Position numbers and translations under genes: made by a program
Notes under the pieces: model-generated
What the model was told of the DNA's origin: nothing
What the model saw: the letters and a program-made list of their open reading frames with translations, nothing else
Database searches by the model: none
In this document: piece after piece, positions 47,985 through 59,683 of the stretch
How the letters are laid out: every line of letters begins with the position of its first letter
Numbering within the stretch: position 1 is the first letter of the stretch
From: Metallyticus violacea
Lineage: Eukaryota > Arthropoda > Insecta > Mantodea > Metallyticidae
DNA length: 64,000 nt
Direction: 5' to 3'
Assembly (NCBI GenBank): GCA_030762175.1
Contig: CM060833.1
Location: forward strand, 72,808,501 to 72,872,500

Positions 47985-49390
47985 AAGGAAGGAAGGGTAT
48001 AATAGTGGAGAGAATCTTGAAATAGTGGCATAGATGTTTGAAATTAGATAATTAAAATGTATTAAAAGAATGTCTCACATACCAAAGACATGAATTGGGA
48101 GAAGAAATTGATTTGGGAAGATGGGGAAACTAATAGAAGAAATTGGAATGGGAGATGTATGGCGATTGGGTGAAAGTAATGTCTGTAGATTTTGGAAAGA
48201 AGTGAGACAGAGGGTAGAAGACATAACGAAGCAAGAAATTTTGGCTAGCTTAGAGGATAAAAGTTCTTTAGTTTTATATAAAGTAGTTTTTTTTTTTTTT
48301 ATTAATTTATTTACGGACGCTCTTTAACAGCTCAGGTCATCAGCGTCCCATTCAACTCAGGGCGTGAAACGGCCGACAAATTTTGCTCAGAGGCCTCTCT
48401 TTCAGGCTTGAGGTTCTTTTTCGTGCCGTAAATGTACGACACGGGACCCACGGCTTTACTTCCCTTCCGAAGGAAGCCATACTTAGGATTTTTACGCCCC
48501 GAAAAAATCCATCGATCCTGGCCGGGTTCGAACCCGCGTTTTGGGAGTAGGAGGCAAGTATGGTAACCACTACACCACCAGGACCGACATATAAAGTAGT
48601 TAAATTGAGGACAGGAGAAATATATAGATAATTATGATCAATTTGGGAAAATAGGTCTTTCATGGATTCATATTATTTCTAAAAGAAATAAGAATAAATT
48701 TTAAAGAAGAATTTATTATTTGTGGGAAAGTGGATAGTGTGTTCCATTGTCTAATTGAATGTGAAATGGTAAAAAGGGGGAGGGATAGTATCTAGCATGA
48801 AAAATCAGACAAACTACAACAAAATATAGTGGCACTTAAAATGTTATCAGATATGAGTGTAGAGAAAATTAACATGATTAGGGAAATCTTAGGAAAAGTA
48901 ATGGATTAGTGGAGGAGAAATACAAGGAAGGAACTTGAGGGCACTCACAGTTGTGAAAACAATAATTTAATTTAGGGATTCTTTACCATACATATAACCA
49001 GGTTTTAAGGTATGGGAGAGCCTTGATTTTGTTAAATTTTTAAATATTTTGTTTGTTTATTTAAATTTAATTTAATAATGTTGTTTGTTGAATAAATTCA
49101 TAGTGTAGAAACTGCATTAATTGGTTATAATATGGTTTGGGCATTAATTATTTATAGTATTTTTTTAATTTAATAAGAGCCTGGTTCCCTGGATATTCCA
49201 GTAGGTAGTTGTTGGTGAACTGGGGACTGGGGGGCGAGCCAATCAAATTGAATTTTTGATTAGAGTTAGTGTCTACTGGAATTTCCGAAGACACTGATCC
49301 TATACTTTAATCTTAATTTTTTTTGTGTGTTTATTTTAGTATAAATATTTTGTATGTTGATGTGTGTGAGAAATAAAAATTCATTCAATA
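47985..49390 (+). pseudogene. LINE 3' end (split by SINE)
   Basis: Before the SINE the + strand frame 48121-48276 reads GKLIEEIGMGDVWRLGESNV and EVRQRVEDITKQEILASLED. After it, 'LLFVGKWIVCSIV' in one frame is 'ICGKVDSVFHCLIECEMVKR' in another. The C..C...H....C knuckle at the C-terminus is typical of insect LINEs of the R1/I type. A 3' UTR follows (about 48960-49390) and ends in an ATAAAAATTC-rich tail. A shorter relative of the upstream part is at 60440-60600. Confidence 0.6.
48289..48588 (-). repeat. SINE family A, young full-length copy with TSD
   Basis: Flanked by identical 13-base duplications ATATAAAGTAGTT (48276-48288 and 48589-48601). A box TGGTGTAGTGGTTACC, B box GGTTCGAACCCG and a poly(T) on the + strand as its tail. 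It keeps nearly all CG dinucleotides although it sits in a CpG-poor intron. Confidence 0.95.
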
Positions 49391-49570
49391 TAAACATAGA
49401 CATAGAGTCCAATAGTATTCAGCAAATAACTGCATCACAACTCCCCTGTCATTCCCACTCTCTCCGACTTCTAACAGTTCTGCTCCTCTCCAAACACTTT
49501 CACTCATTTTATTGACAATGCTGACTGCTGCAGCCAGCAAAAGCTTTGATTTTTAAATGTCATTTAAACC

Positions 49571-50448
49571 AATGACCATGGCAAAATAACTCTGTAATGA
49601 TCAATTTTAATAACTTAATGCCCTTGCTTTTTGTTTTATTATTTTTGTACAGTTTTATTAATAATATTTTTCTCTCTATGCTGAAGTATAAATAGGAAGA
49701 TTTAGAACTCTTTATTTATTTATACAAAAAATGAAAAAAATAAACTGTGTGGTAATTAGATGATTCAGTATAAGTTTTAACAACTTGATATCAGTAATTA
49801 TTGACTTAACTCTATAAAATTATTTCAGAACTTCTCTAGAATTGCTACAGTACTTAAACTTTATTCAACTTGATTGAACACTTTGAGTCAATGCAAATAA
49901 AATATAACATTAAGAATCCTGAGTGCGTCTCTGTCTGTGCAGCATTACACTGTTCCAATAAGTGGATAAGTTTTCACAGAATTCATGACAAAGATCTGTG
50001 CTGCTATTAGAGAATGTACATGGTAGTATCAGTAAAGAACAAATATGTAGAATCAACATTTTTTAAAAATTGTAAATCTTTAAAAAAGTTTTCATATGGA
50101 ACTAACACAGTGAAGCTCATGTGAATTGAATCTGTCGTCTTAACACTCTGTGATTCAAATATGTAGAAGTCTGTTTTTCTAATAGAAAAGGCAAGTAATG
50201 TACACCTTATGAGGAAGGAGTAGCTTAGTTATATATTTTAAATGTGGAATATGATATAGTTTTACTGCTTGTATTTGAGTTAACATCATTAAAGTAAAGG
50301 ACAGCCTTAGAGTGCGTGATTGACATACAGTTCATCTATACCAGTTAAGTGCATTTATATCACACCAAAGCTTGTTGTGTTTGTTAATGTGTACCAATTC
50401 TTTAGAAGCTATTACTATGTAAGTATAAAAGCATGTGCTTAATTACAG
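49571..50448. other. Intron sequence, no feature
   Basis: AT-rich; AACACAGTGAAGCTCATGTG near 50103 resembles the outer end of the fold-back family. Confidence 0.4.
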
Positions 50449-50625
50449 ATAGTAGATCTCTCAGAGAACATTGCACGTTTAGAGACACAGCTACGAGAGA
50501 GTAATAATCAGCGGCATCGCATAGAGGCAGATCTTGCTGCTTTGCGAGATTTATGCAATAAACTGGATGCTCAAAAAGAAGAAATGGTGCAACAAGTGGC
50601 TCAATGTAATGTTTCAAGATTACAA
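50449..50625 (+). CDS. Cep135: CEP135/TSGA10-like coiled-coil protein, internal exon d
   Basis: Exactly 59 codons in phase 0/0, from acceptor cttaattacag to donor CAA|gtatgt. The protein reads IVDLSENIARLETQLRESNN, then a basic patch (QRHRIEADLAALRDLCNKLD) and ends EEMVQQVAQCNVSRLQ. 'L(A/S)xLRDLCxKLDxxK' is a segment I associate strongly with the CEP135/TSGA10 family, and it is the best single piece of evidence for the assignment. The preceding intron is about 5.1 kb and contains a hAT-like repeat, LINE and Penelope fragments and a SINE. Confidence 0.82.
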
Positions 50626-51044
50626 GTATGTAGCTCTGAATATATTGCCAAATTTATTTTTTGTATTTTAGTTGATAAACAAATGTTCCATGTAAGGAAA
50701 ATTGAAAGAAATTGGCAGTAGCATTTCTGTTCCAATTTCAAACATCTGCATGCTGTGTTTTTGAAAAGTATAAATTTCAAATCTGTATGTGTAGGAGGGA
50801 ATGTGTGCATGTGTACCTATTTTTAAGATATACTATTATATACACCAGTCTTACTGGAAATATTTTAGTTTTTCAGGGGAATAACTAAAGATGGTGAGAG
50901 ATATTTTAATATTCTAATAGTAGTGTTCTCAGTTAACTACCACTCAAAATCACTGTTAATGATGACAAATGTTAATAACTTTGATCCAGCCCATCGAGTT
51001 CCAAGGATCTAGTATTATTACTTTCGAAACAGTAACATACTAAA

Positions 51045-51835
51045 CTTAGGTATTCATTTTTTACACTAAACTCCATTCACTTACACAAAAGTAAGACCTG
51101 TTTTGGGAGAATCTCTCCCATCTTCAGTTGCTCACTGAACCGCCATTACTCAAAACTATGGCTGCACAAACGGATGTTCCTGTGGTGGCTTCTGTTGGTT
51201 GAAGTTGCTGAGCTCAGCCATAGGAGGAAACTAGAAATTCATTAGGTTTTCTCTATTTTTTAATATGACAATTTTTTCCCAAGTGGATAACTCCAATGGG
51301 TTGTGAAGAAGTTTCAGCAGTTTAATTCCTGGTTTTATTTCATGGTTTTGGTCCAAAAGTGAGCTGCTACTGCTGATTTATCCACCTGTTTAAACCGAAT
51401 ATTCCTAAAGTGTTCTTTCCTCCAAATTTCCAAATTTCTTTTTGTTTTGCCTATGTAGCTCTGTTCACAATCTGCACATTTTATTTTGTAAATTCCTGAT
51501 TTCTGTTCTGTTGGTATGGAGTCTTTTACTGTGGAACCCAATAAATTCTTGATGTTGTATCTGTTCTTTGGGGCTAACATTATCCCATGTTCTTTGAAGA
51601 TTTTCTTGAACTTGTTGTGGTAAATTGCATGGTAGGTGAAACTTTTGAATTTGTATTCTTCTTTTGTGTTTTTCAGTGTGGAAACTTCCCTTATCCCTTT
51701 TTGTCTTTTAGATTTATTGATAATTTTTATCACTGTGTCTTTATTGAAACCATTGATCATAGCTGTCTTTATTATTTGTTTGTACTCTGCTTCTGTGAGT
51801 GGAATATTCATCAATATTCATCAATCACAGTTTGG
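51045..51835 (-). mobile_element. PLE, left arm of a head-to-head pair
   Basis: Contains the ORF 51814-51335 and, outside it, the terminal region down to TTAGGTATTCATTTTTTACA at 51045. The same outer sequence closes the right arm at 53040 in inverted orientation, and a third copy is at 55890-55965. Confidence 0.8.
51335..51814 (-). pseudogene. PLE protein C-terminus with GIY-YIG endonuclease
   Basis: A 159-residue uninterrupted frame. Residues 1-60 are a basic linker (AEYKQIIKTAMINGFNKDTV, IKIINKSKRQKG). Residues 70-100 read 'IYHNKFKKIFKEHGIMLAPK'. From about residue 107 comes the GIY-YIG nuclease: SGIYKIKCADCEQSYIGKTK, then RNLEIWRKEHFRN. The GIY and YIG triads are intact, and the CxxC (CADC) typical of PLE-type endonucleases is present. 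The conserved Arg is displaced (EIWRKEH instead of ..RF.EH). The reverse-transcriptase part that should precede it is missing, so it is a 5'-truncated copy. The start Met is not the original start. Confidence 0.85.
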
Positions 51836-51989
51836 CACACAGATTGGTGAATATTCCACTCATAGAAGCAGAGTACAAAATAGAATACAAACAAATAATA
51901 AAGACAGCAATAATCAATGGTTTCAATAAAGACACAGTGATAAAAGTTATCAATAAATCTAAAAGACAAAAAGGGATAAGGGAATTTAT

Positions 51990-52360
51990 ACCTGTGAAGG
52001 AATCCACACAGTAAAACGAAATATAACTTCTTTTTTGTTTATTAAAAAGTTAAAATAATCAACACTCATGAGCATTCCTAAGGAGCTCAGCATATGGGAG
52101 GACATCTTTATAAAGGAAAAAGAAAAAATTCTTATGAATTTTGAAATTCTGGAAGCAGATAATATTTTATTTAAATTCTTTCAGAATCCACCAGAGCGCC
52201 TTACAGTCGCCCATTATTCAAACCCCGCATGAATGTTAGTTGTACTCAGTTGACAATATGAACGATGTGTTCACGAAACATGTCCTGTTATTTTAATAAT
52301 TAAAGGAGTGAAACGCTCATGAGTGTTGATTATTTTAACTTTTTAATAAACAAAAAAGAA
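51990..52360. mobile_element. Fold-back PLE fragment inside the right arm
   Basis: Outer arms of about 43 bases: TTGTTTATTAAAAAGTTAAA at 52036 and TTTAACTTTTTAATAAACAA ending 52354. Inside is 'ELSIWEDIFIKEKEKILMNF' then 'EILEADNILFKFFQN', the typical PLE tail. GAAACATGTCCTG occurs at 52275. Confidence 0.65.
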
Positions 52361-52735
52361 GGGATAAGGGAAGTTTCCACACTGAAAAACACAAAAGAAG
52401 AATACAAATTCAAAAGTTTCACCTACTATCCAATTTACCACAACAAGTTCAAGAAAAGCTTCAAAGAACATGGGATAATGTTAGCCCCAAAGAACAGATA
52501 CAACATCAAGAATTTATTGGGTTCCACAGTAAAAGACTCCATACCAACAGAACAGAAATCGGGAATTTACGAAATAAAATGTGCAGATTGTGAACAGAGC
52601 TACATAGGCAAAACAAAAAAAATTTTGGAAATTTGGAGGAAAGAACATTTTAGAAATATTCGGTTTAAACAGGTGGATAAATCAGCAGCAGCAGCAGCTC
52701 ACTTTTATCACTTTTGGACCAAAACCATGAAATAA
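52361..52735 (+). pseudogene. PLE GIY-YIG endonuclease, second copy
   Basis: The frame continues EGIREVSTLKNTKEEYKFKS, then 'SGIYEIKCADCEQSYIGKTK', then 'EIWRKEHFRNIRFKQVDKSA'. It is nearly identical to the minus-strand copy at 51335-51814, which suggests a recent common origin. An expanded Ala run (AAAAAH) distinguishes it. After the stop at 52735, another frame reads 'EIKLLKHPHNPLELSTWEKN', the last segment of the PLE protein, so a frame shift has shortened it. Confidence 0.85.
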
Positions 52736-53045
52736 AACTGGAAATTAAACTGCTGAAACATCCTCACAACCCATTGGAGTTATCCACTTGGGAAAAAAAT
52801 TGTCATATTAAAAAATAGAGAAAACCTAATGAATTTCTAGTTTCCTCCTATGGCTGAGTTCAGCAACTTCCTACTTCAACCAACAGAAGCCACCACAGGA
52901 ACATCCATTTGTCCAGCCATAGTTTTGAGTAACGGCGGTTCAGTGAGCAACTGAAGATTGGGAGAGATTCTCCCAAAACACGTCTTACTTTTGTGTAAGT
53001 GAATGGAGTTTAGTGCAAAAAATGAATACCTAAGTTTAGGTTATA

Positions 53046-55180
53046 TTGCGACTTCATTGTCAGCAGCTTCCTAAGTACAATATTTACTAACATACTGTCA
53101 CAAAGGTACCTGGTAATTCTCTGTGTTGCCACTGTTTCTTTCAAACATAAAGGATTGAACAGAGACTATGAATATTTCTTGTTTCTCATACTACTAAAAA
53201 TAAGGATGCATTAATAAATAAAGAATAAAGGAATGAATTATACTCTCACTTCTACACCTGATCACTGTTTGTACTAAATATGTACTGAAAGAGATAACAG
53301 GGAACACAAAGCGTTGTTTTCATGAGTGAAATACACCTCATTCTTCTTGCCTATCATATCAACAGAACATAATGATATCATATCACTTCAATATGTGGAT
53401 CCTATAATAAATTTAGCTAACTCTAGAGTTAGTTTAATTCTAGGATGTAGATTTCATTAGAAATTACATACATTATGTACATTTGATGCAATTGTACACT
53501 CTTCATATTTATAAATTTTTACTTTAGAGTAAAGTTGGTTATATATGGCCTCTTTTTTTTTTTTACATAGTTTTCATTAAAATGCCATGTTAGAAAAAAT
53601 ATCTGGACTATTTACAAAATGGTAACTTAAGATATTTACATTTAATATGTTTACAAAACTAAATTAATGAATAAAAGTTAGTACACTTATTTCTTGATTG
53701 TATGAAATTTTCCTCTGTATAGAAGGTGTAAGTGATAAGGCATCCTTTTTATGCTAAACTGAAAATTATTATGATTACTGTGCAGATCCTTTATAGATGA
53801 TGGAGGTGAATTAATTAATACATACCAATGTAGTAAGCACCTTTTTGGAATACCTGCAACTTGTTATTGGTCTGTGTAAGTCCTACCTATGTCTGGTTTC
53901 CTTGCTGTGTATATCTGAGCTTTTTATGCATACTTCTGATAAATACTATGGCTAGAATGTGCTCACAAGCTAATGGTGTATTTCCAATTGCTTTGAAAAG
54001 TGGTTTACAATGAGTTTATCATTTTGTCCTGGCATTATTCTTATTACTTTTTTTTTTGTATAAGATATTTCTTTTAGCATTACTGATTTTTTCTTCTTTT
54101 GTTTTTTTCTGTGTACATCTGAGTTTTTTTATGAATACTTCTGAGTTGTTGTCTATTACAAATAAAAGTATAGCTAGAATCTACTTGCAAGCTAATGATA
54201 AAGTTCTCATAATAATGTTTTGAGCAGTAGTTTACAATGAGTTGATCATCTTGCCCATGCCATTATTCTTATTACTGTTTTTTGATTAAGATTATTTTTT
54301 TAATGCTAGACAGCTGTAATCTCAATTTCAGTTCCAGAAAGAAAGGCCATTAAAGCTTGTCCTATACTATAATAACCAAAGGAAATAACCCCATTTCATA
54401 ATGAAAGCTAAGCATAAATAGTCACTTCTGCAGTTGAACTAACAATGACTTCCTTTTTCTTTCTCTCAGGAGTAATTATTGACTTTAATCTTCAAATGTA
54501 CAGCAACTGTCAAAATTGTGATTGTATTTACAGCATGATAAGATTAAGTATATTACTAAATGTCTTATAAATACTGTATAGTAACTTATTTCTCAGCAAT
54601 ATTAATGAAGACTCATAAATATCTGCAATTGTTAATAACATCTCAGAGTTGAGCTAAGAGGCATTGTTTGCTGATATCATCTCAAAAACAGAATTTATAG
54701 CTACTAATATTCAAAATACAGACATTTATTCAGCAAAGCTCAAAATAGTATAGATGGATGGCACAGCTGTAGTGCATGTAAACACTCAGAATAAGAATTG
54801 AAGTGTAGTTCAGCTGGTGTGTAAACTGGAGCATGGCCTAAAAATTTGCAATTCAGAACAAGGCAATTAAACGTTATAATGAACTTAAACAATATAAACA
54901 AACCTAACCGCACACATCTTACACTTCCTTGCCCTCCCTCACGTTCTTCTTTGCAGATTGAAGATAGGCTGTTTATTTTGCCAGTATATCATATCACAAG
55001 TGGCCTTTTTATATTTTTTAAATGCAAGTCCTAAAAATGTAACTATTTTTTTCAATATTCCCTCAAACCTTTGAAGTTGATGTCAGTATAATTTTCCTAA
55101 TATTGAAATTTCTTTGTTTGTTCTGTAGTAATTATAGAACTACCTTCTAATAACAGACCTGTCCATCTTCCAGTTCTGTT
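53046..55180. other. Intron sequence, no feature
   Basis: AT-rich, CpG-poor. A paired similarity (CTGAGTTTTTTATG..TACTTCTGA and GCTAATG...GAGTTGATCAT) between 53890-54060 and 54100-54290 suggests an old tandem duplication of about 220 bases. Confidence 0.4.
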
Positions 55181-55184
55181 TTAT

Positions 55185-55300
55185 TGGACATATTTTAGGA
55201 ACATTCACTCCCATTATCAGCAACTGCTGGTCTTCTGCTAATGATGGGAGCAAAAGTTCTCAAATCATGTCAAATTAAAAAATCAAGTAAGTGAAGCATA
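55185..55300. repeat. Decayed fold-back element
   Basis: Inverted segments GGAACATTCACTCCCATTAT and TAATGATGGGAGCAAAAGTT around a spacer of about 15 bases, followed by AAGTAAGTGAAGCA, as in the 58.3 kb copy. Confidence 0.55.
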
Positions 55301-57665
55301 AATGTCACCATATTAACTCTATACCACATTATAATGCATATATAATTTTTATTTTGTAAGTTTTTATGCAAAATGAGAATAATAAAAAAATTAGAATACT
55401 TTCCCCTAACCTTTCCTTATTGTAAGAGACTGAAAGGACTTTGCATGAATGCTTGCATTTTGCTAGCAAAGTACTCTTTATAATAGATGAAATTAATTAA
55501 TTATTATAAAAAATATCTTGGAGTCCATTTGTGCCTAAAGTTACTACACATTTTCCATTTCAAATTGAAGATAAAATCTAGAAAATCCCCATCCATTTAT
55601 TCAGATTAAAAATTGAATTTGGTCTCACCAGTTGAAGCCCCAATAGTTAACTCTTTTGTGTTAAAGAGCAACCATTAGTCTAGAAGTATATGCGGAAACC
55701 CATTTCTCTTTCTTCAATTACTGTATGAAACTTGAAACTTGATATTTGCTTTCTGAGGACTAAATAAATTAGGAATACTGTAGCCAAATGAGATTAATTT
55801 TGAATTATGCAATTCATTTTCTAAAGACAAATAAATATCTTAAATATTGTACTTACGAAGCTGTTGACAATGGAGTGGCAATATAACCTAAACTTAAGTA
55901 TTCATTTTTTTACACTAAACTTCATTTACTTACACAAAAGTAAGAGGCGTTTCGGGAGATATCTTAAATTTCTCATAAATGATGCCTAAATGGACTATGA
56001 CAAAAATAAATATATCATTGCTTTCTAGCTGCTTTTAAAAGAACAGCTTTAGCTTAGCAGATTTCTGCTCATATTAAAGTAAAGCATAGTGATCTAGTTA
56101 AAAAAAAAAAGTGAAACAGAGGGAATAACAAAGTTCCTAAAAAGGCAATAACTACATTAGCAATGTAGAAGGCAGGCAAAGCAATCACAGTACCCAGGGT
56201 TGAAATGCATTATACAAGTTGGAAGGAGACCTATGAATTTCTACTTAACCATTTTATTTATTTGCTTATTTTGACGATTTTTGTTTAAATAAATTTGACC
56301 ATCTGTTATCTGTTTTTGGGAAATTCATGGTTTATTTTGCACATTAATGCAATGCAGAAATTTAACTACTTGTTTTGACATATTTATCTGAATGTAAGAC
56401 AAGTTTTTTTCACTTTTTTGTATTTTGAAAACTGAGTATCATCAATGTTTTCATGTTGTATTTGTATAATTGTATATTTATATAATTATTCAATTATACA
56501 AATAATTATTCAATTGTTCAACAATCAACAATCGTGGCACATTCCCTGCTATTATGACATCATAATAAAAGAAAAAATACAGATTGGCCAACAAGGGAAT
56601 AATTTGTACTGCATATATGTATTGTAGTAGCAATAAGCATTATAATTTTTACTAGCAAGAATTTAATTGGTAAATAAATTGTTTAGTGGTTAAAATTTTT
56701 TAAAAATTGTAAAAGCTTTAAAAAATTTTTTTTAAAGGTTAGTGAAGCATGAAGAGTGTTAGACGACAGATTTAATTTAATTGAATGTTTGTTGTAATTT
56801 TAAGGGCAGTTTATTTGTAACGTTTAATAGATGTTTCCATGCCTCATAGCACTGCCAAGCTCATTTGTTCCACTTTCATGTAATTATCAGACCTCTAACT
56901 AAGGACAATATCATACTTCTGTAGTGATCATTCACTTGCAGTTCACTTGGCATACAACAATTACAACTTGCAGCAATGACATACTAATAGTTCTGATAGA
57001 GGTGTGTCTAATTCACAGCTGCATTACTTTTTCACGAGATATTGACAATCACTCTGAGCTCTCTCTCTCTTCTTGCAACTGCAGGTATGGTATGGCAGGT
57101 ACCTATCTACATATATAAAATTCTACATAAGCCACTGGAAAATCAGGCATAGTTTTATATTATGGATTTTCAAAACATAAATATATATCTTCAGGTAAAT
57201 ATGGCAAATGTTAAAGGAGTATTTACTATGAAAATTAGAAATAACATCATATAAACGTAAGATCTTGAGAACAGATCATTTCATTGAACTATTCACAATG
57301 CCTTATTTAAACAGATGATGGAGATTTATAAATGTTTAGGATACAGCACTCTTCTGTTTGGGAACCTTTACTAATAGATTCATGCTTCTGCAACCTCTAT
57401 GATGTGTTTCATCATAAATGTGTAATATTTCAAGATACTTTGCATTTCTAAACTCTGTCATCTTATAAATGGACGTCATTTGTTTCAAATCCAAAGATAA
57501 ACAGCTGAAATTAGTCATTAAAATATATGCATGAGAATAACAGTTGAAGATAGATATTAAAACGAAAACAGCATATTTTTTTCTTGGATCTGCAGTGTTG
57601 CCATGCTATGAAATTGCAGTTGATGCAAAAATAAAAACCTTGCAATCAATAATATGAAACTTTTT
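55301..57665. other. Intron sequence with a PLE terminal fragment at 55890-55965
   Basis: TATTCATTTTTTTACACTAA and ACTTACACAAAAGTAAGAGG match the outer end of the PLE arms at 51045. The rest is AT-rich with no recognised element. Confidence 0.5.
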
Positions 57666-57669
57666 TTAA

Positions 57670-57942
57670 ATGTTTTATTTATGGTCACTGTGACTGCATT
57701 GGTCTTCTTGTGATGTCGGTAGATTGTAAGACTGAATACTATAGTTGTAAGTCTGTATGAATTAATGATGCTATAAATGAGCTTGTAGCCCTTGTTGCCT
57801 TAAAGCAATCTGATATTCACCTTCTCAAGATAAGGAAAAACTCCAGAAAAAACTTTATCCAGACAGATAGGACTGTCCGACTGGGATTCAACCCAGGACC
57901 TCCAGTAGTTGCAACCACCAGACCATGGAGGCAGTCACTGAA
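57670..57942 (-). repeat. SINE family C, copy 2
   Basis: The head on the minus strand is GGTCTGGTGGTTGCAAC (A box) and GGGTTGAATCCC (B box). The body aligns with 10165-10455. CG sites of the other copy are mostly TG/CA here. Confidence 0.65.
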
Positions 57943-58289
57943 GCTTATCACTTCAAAAAAGGTTAACATGTAGACAAGGATATAGGGAGCATCTCCAAAT
58001 TTCAATGAATTAAATAAACAATGTGTTTGAAAAAGTAACTAATTACCAACATTTTCTCAAAAAGGACAAAATGATATTAAGGTTTTTTTTAAATATCACA
58101 AAGAACCATCCTGTACAAGAAAAGTCATAGGTCCCTTTCCCCTTTGTATATGATAAAATTGATCTGAAATTGGTTAGAACTTAGTAATATGGTAAATATT
58201 ATACAGATATGCTAATTACATGTTTAAATTCCAATTGCTTTATAGAGGCATGCACAGTTACTTCTTAAATAAACTACTGTATATTTAAT

Positions 58290-58541
58290 GGATATCATTG
58301 TATGATTAGTTGAACTACACACTCTTAAAGCTTCACTTACTTTTTATAAATGTATGGAACCGGTTTCGAGAACATTTGTTCCCATCTTCAGCCATGCTAA
58401 GGTTCAACTCAACCTTGAGGTTGAACCTTAGCATGGCTGAAGATGGGAACAAATGTTCTTGAAACCGGTTCCATACATTTATAAAAAGTAAGTGAAGCTT
58501 TAAGAGTGTGTAGTTCAACTAATCATACAATGATATCCATT
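58290..58541. repeat. Near-perfect palindrome, about 125-bp arms
   Basis: The arms run from GGATATCATTGTATGATTAG at 58290 to its inverse ending 58541. The centre is near CAACCTTGAGGTTG (58411). Each arm contains the hammerhead-like box CTGAAGATGGGAAC... ...GAAACCGGTTCC. Confidence 0.9.
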
Positions 58542-59182
58542 AATATGATTGGCTTCACTGTGTTTAAGTTCCAATTTTACATTTAAGTACTGTATATTTT
58601 TTATTTTTTTCCATTAATGATTAATTTAATGAATAAATAGTTCAAATTCCTACTTAAAATGTATTTAATCTGAAATTATATTGAATTACAGCTTTCATGT
58701 GGCTTTGTATTATTGGATTCTTTTAAATAGTGTGTTTTTGTACTGCTACATAGGTTCTCATATCTCTCTCTCTGTCTCTCCTTCTCTTAACCAGTTCTCT
58801 GATTGTTGTATTTGTTATTCCTCAAATCATGCCAGAGGTTTTATTGTGATTTAATGCATAACGTTTAAGTGCAGTACACTTAATCACTTTAATTATTGAA
58901 TTTAGAACTTGGAAAAGACTATAAACTTTGTTGGTGCACAAAATGCTCTAGGAACTAAACTAAACAAATTAAGTCATAGTGATATATGTGTTAAATCCAG
59001 CACTTACTGATATTGAATTAAAGATGCAACATTCATTTATCATTATTTTTATTTAAACTGAGAGCATAAGCAGATGTAACATGTATCATAATTTTATATT
59101 TGGCTATACCTTTTTCTAGTGTTTTTTTATTATTGCATTCAATGAGCTTTAGTGAGATTATTTGTGAAAAAATATTTTACAG

Positions 59183-59385
59183 CTAGAAACAGAACTGGCA
59201 ACTATACGGGAAGAGCACAAAATGTGTAAAAAACGATATACCAAAGATAAAGCTGGTAGAGAGAGCTTGGAGAGTCTTCTGGCATCAACACGCCAGGAGG
59301 CACTGGACCATAAGGTGGCACTACAAAAAGCAGAAGAGGAGATGTTGTCTCTTCGCACAAAGATTGCAGATCTACAAAGGGAGCT
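59183..59385 (+). CDS. Cep135: CEP135/TSGA10-like coiled-coil protein, internal exon e
   Basis: The exon follows acceptor atattttacag and runs 67 codons plus two bases to GAGCT|gtaagt. It begins LETELATIREEHKMCKKRYT, then KDKAGRESLESLLASTRQEA, and ends EEMLSLRTKIADLQREL. It is continuous coiled coil with 'ESLLASxRQE', again like the CEP135/TSGA10 C-terminal segment. The exon ends in phase 2, so at least one further exon starting with one codon-completing base lies downstream. I saw none before 64000, so the 3' end is probably outside. The preceding intron is about 8.6 kb, the largest in view, and holds the head-to-head Penelope locus and a 125-bp-arm palindrome. Confidence 0.78.
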
Positions 59386-59683
59386 GTAAGTGCAATTATT
59401 GTGTTTCTATTTCCATTTCTGGAAGCATCTGTTCTCCATTTTTTGTTACTTTTGAAAAGTGCAGTCTGATACTGGATAAATCAGAGCACAGTAGTTTGAA
59501 GCTGATTAAGGTAATACTAAACCTACTGTTTAATGAATCTCAAAAGAGTGTGACATTTGTTTCATAATTTGGGATTTTTCTTAAACTGAGATTCATATAA
59601 AATATGCCTCATATAATAAAGAATGGATTATTATTATTAAATACAGTGCTGCTGCCTATGTGGAAAATGCATCCTAGTAGTGT

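Larger units (their letters stand above)
47575..49570. mobile_element. Composite PLE locus with inverted ends, carrying a LINE tail and a SINE
   Basis: The segment 47580-47655 (AAACCAAAGG, CTGCAGCCAGCATCATCAG, GAGTGAAAGTGT) is repeated in inverted orientation at 49480-49565 (ACACTTTCACTC, CTGCTGCAGCCAGCA). Between them are a minus-strand GIY-YIG fragment, a + strand LINE tail and a family A SINE. Confidence 0.55.
51836..53045 (+). mobile_element. PLE, right arm of a head-to-head pair
   Basis: An inverted copy of 51045-51835, starting at GTGAATATTCCACTCATAG. It is interrupted by a foreign segment of about 370 bases (51990-52360). It ends with ACTTTTGTGTAAGTGAATGG and AATACCTAAGTTTAGG, the mirror of the left boundary. 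Confidence 0.8.
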
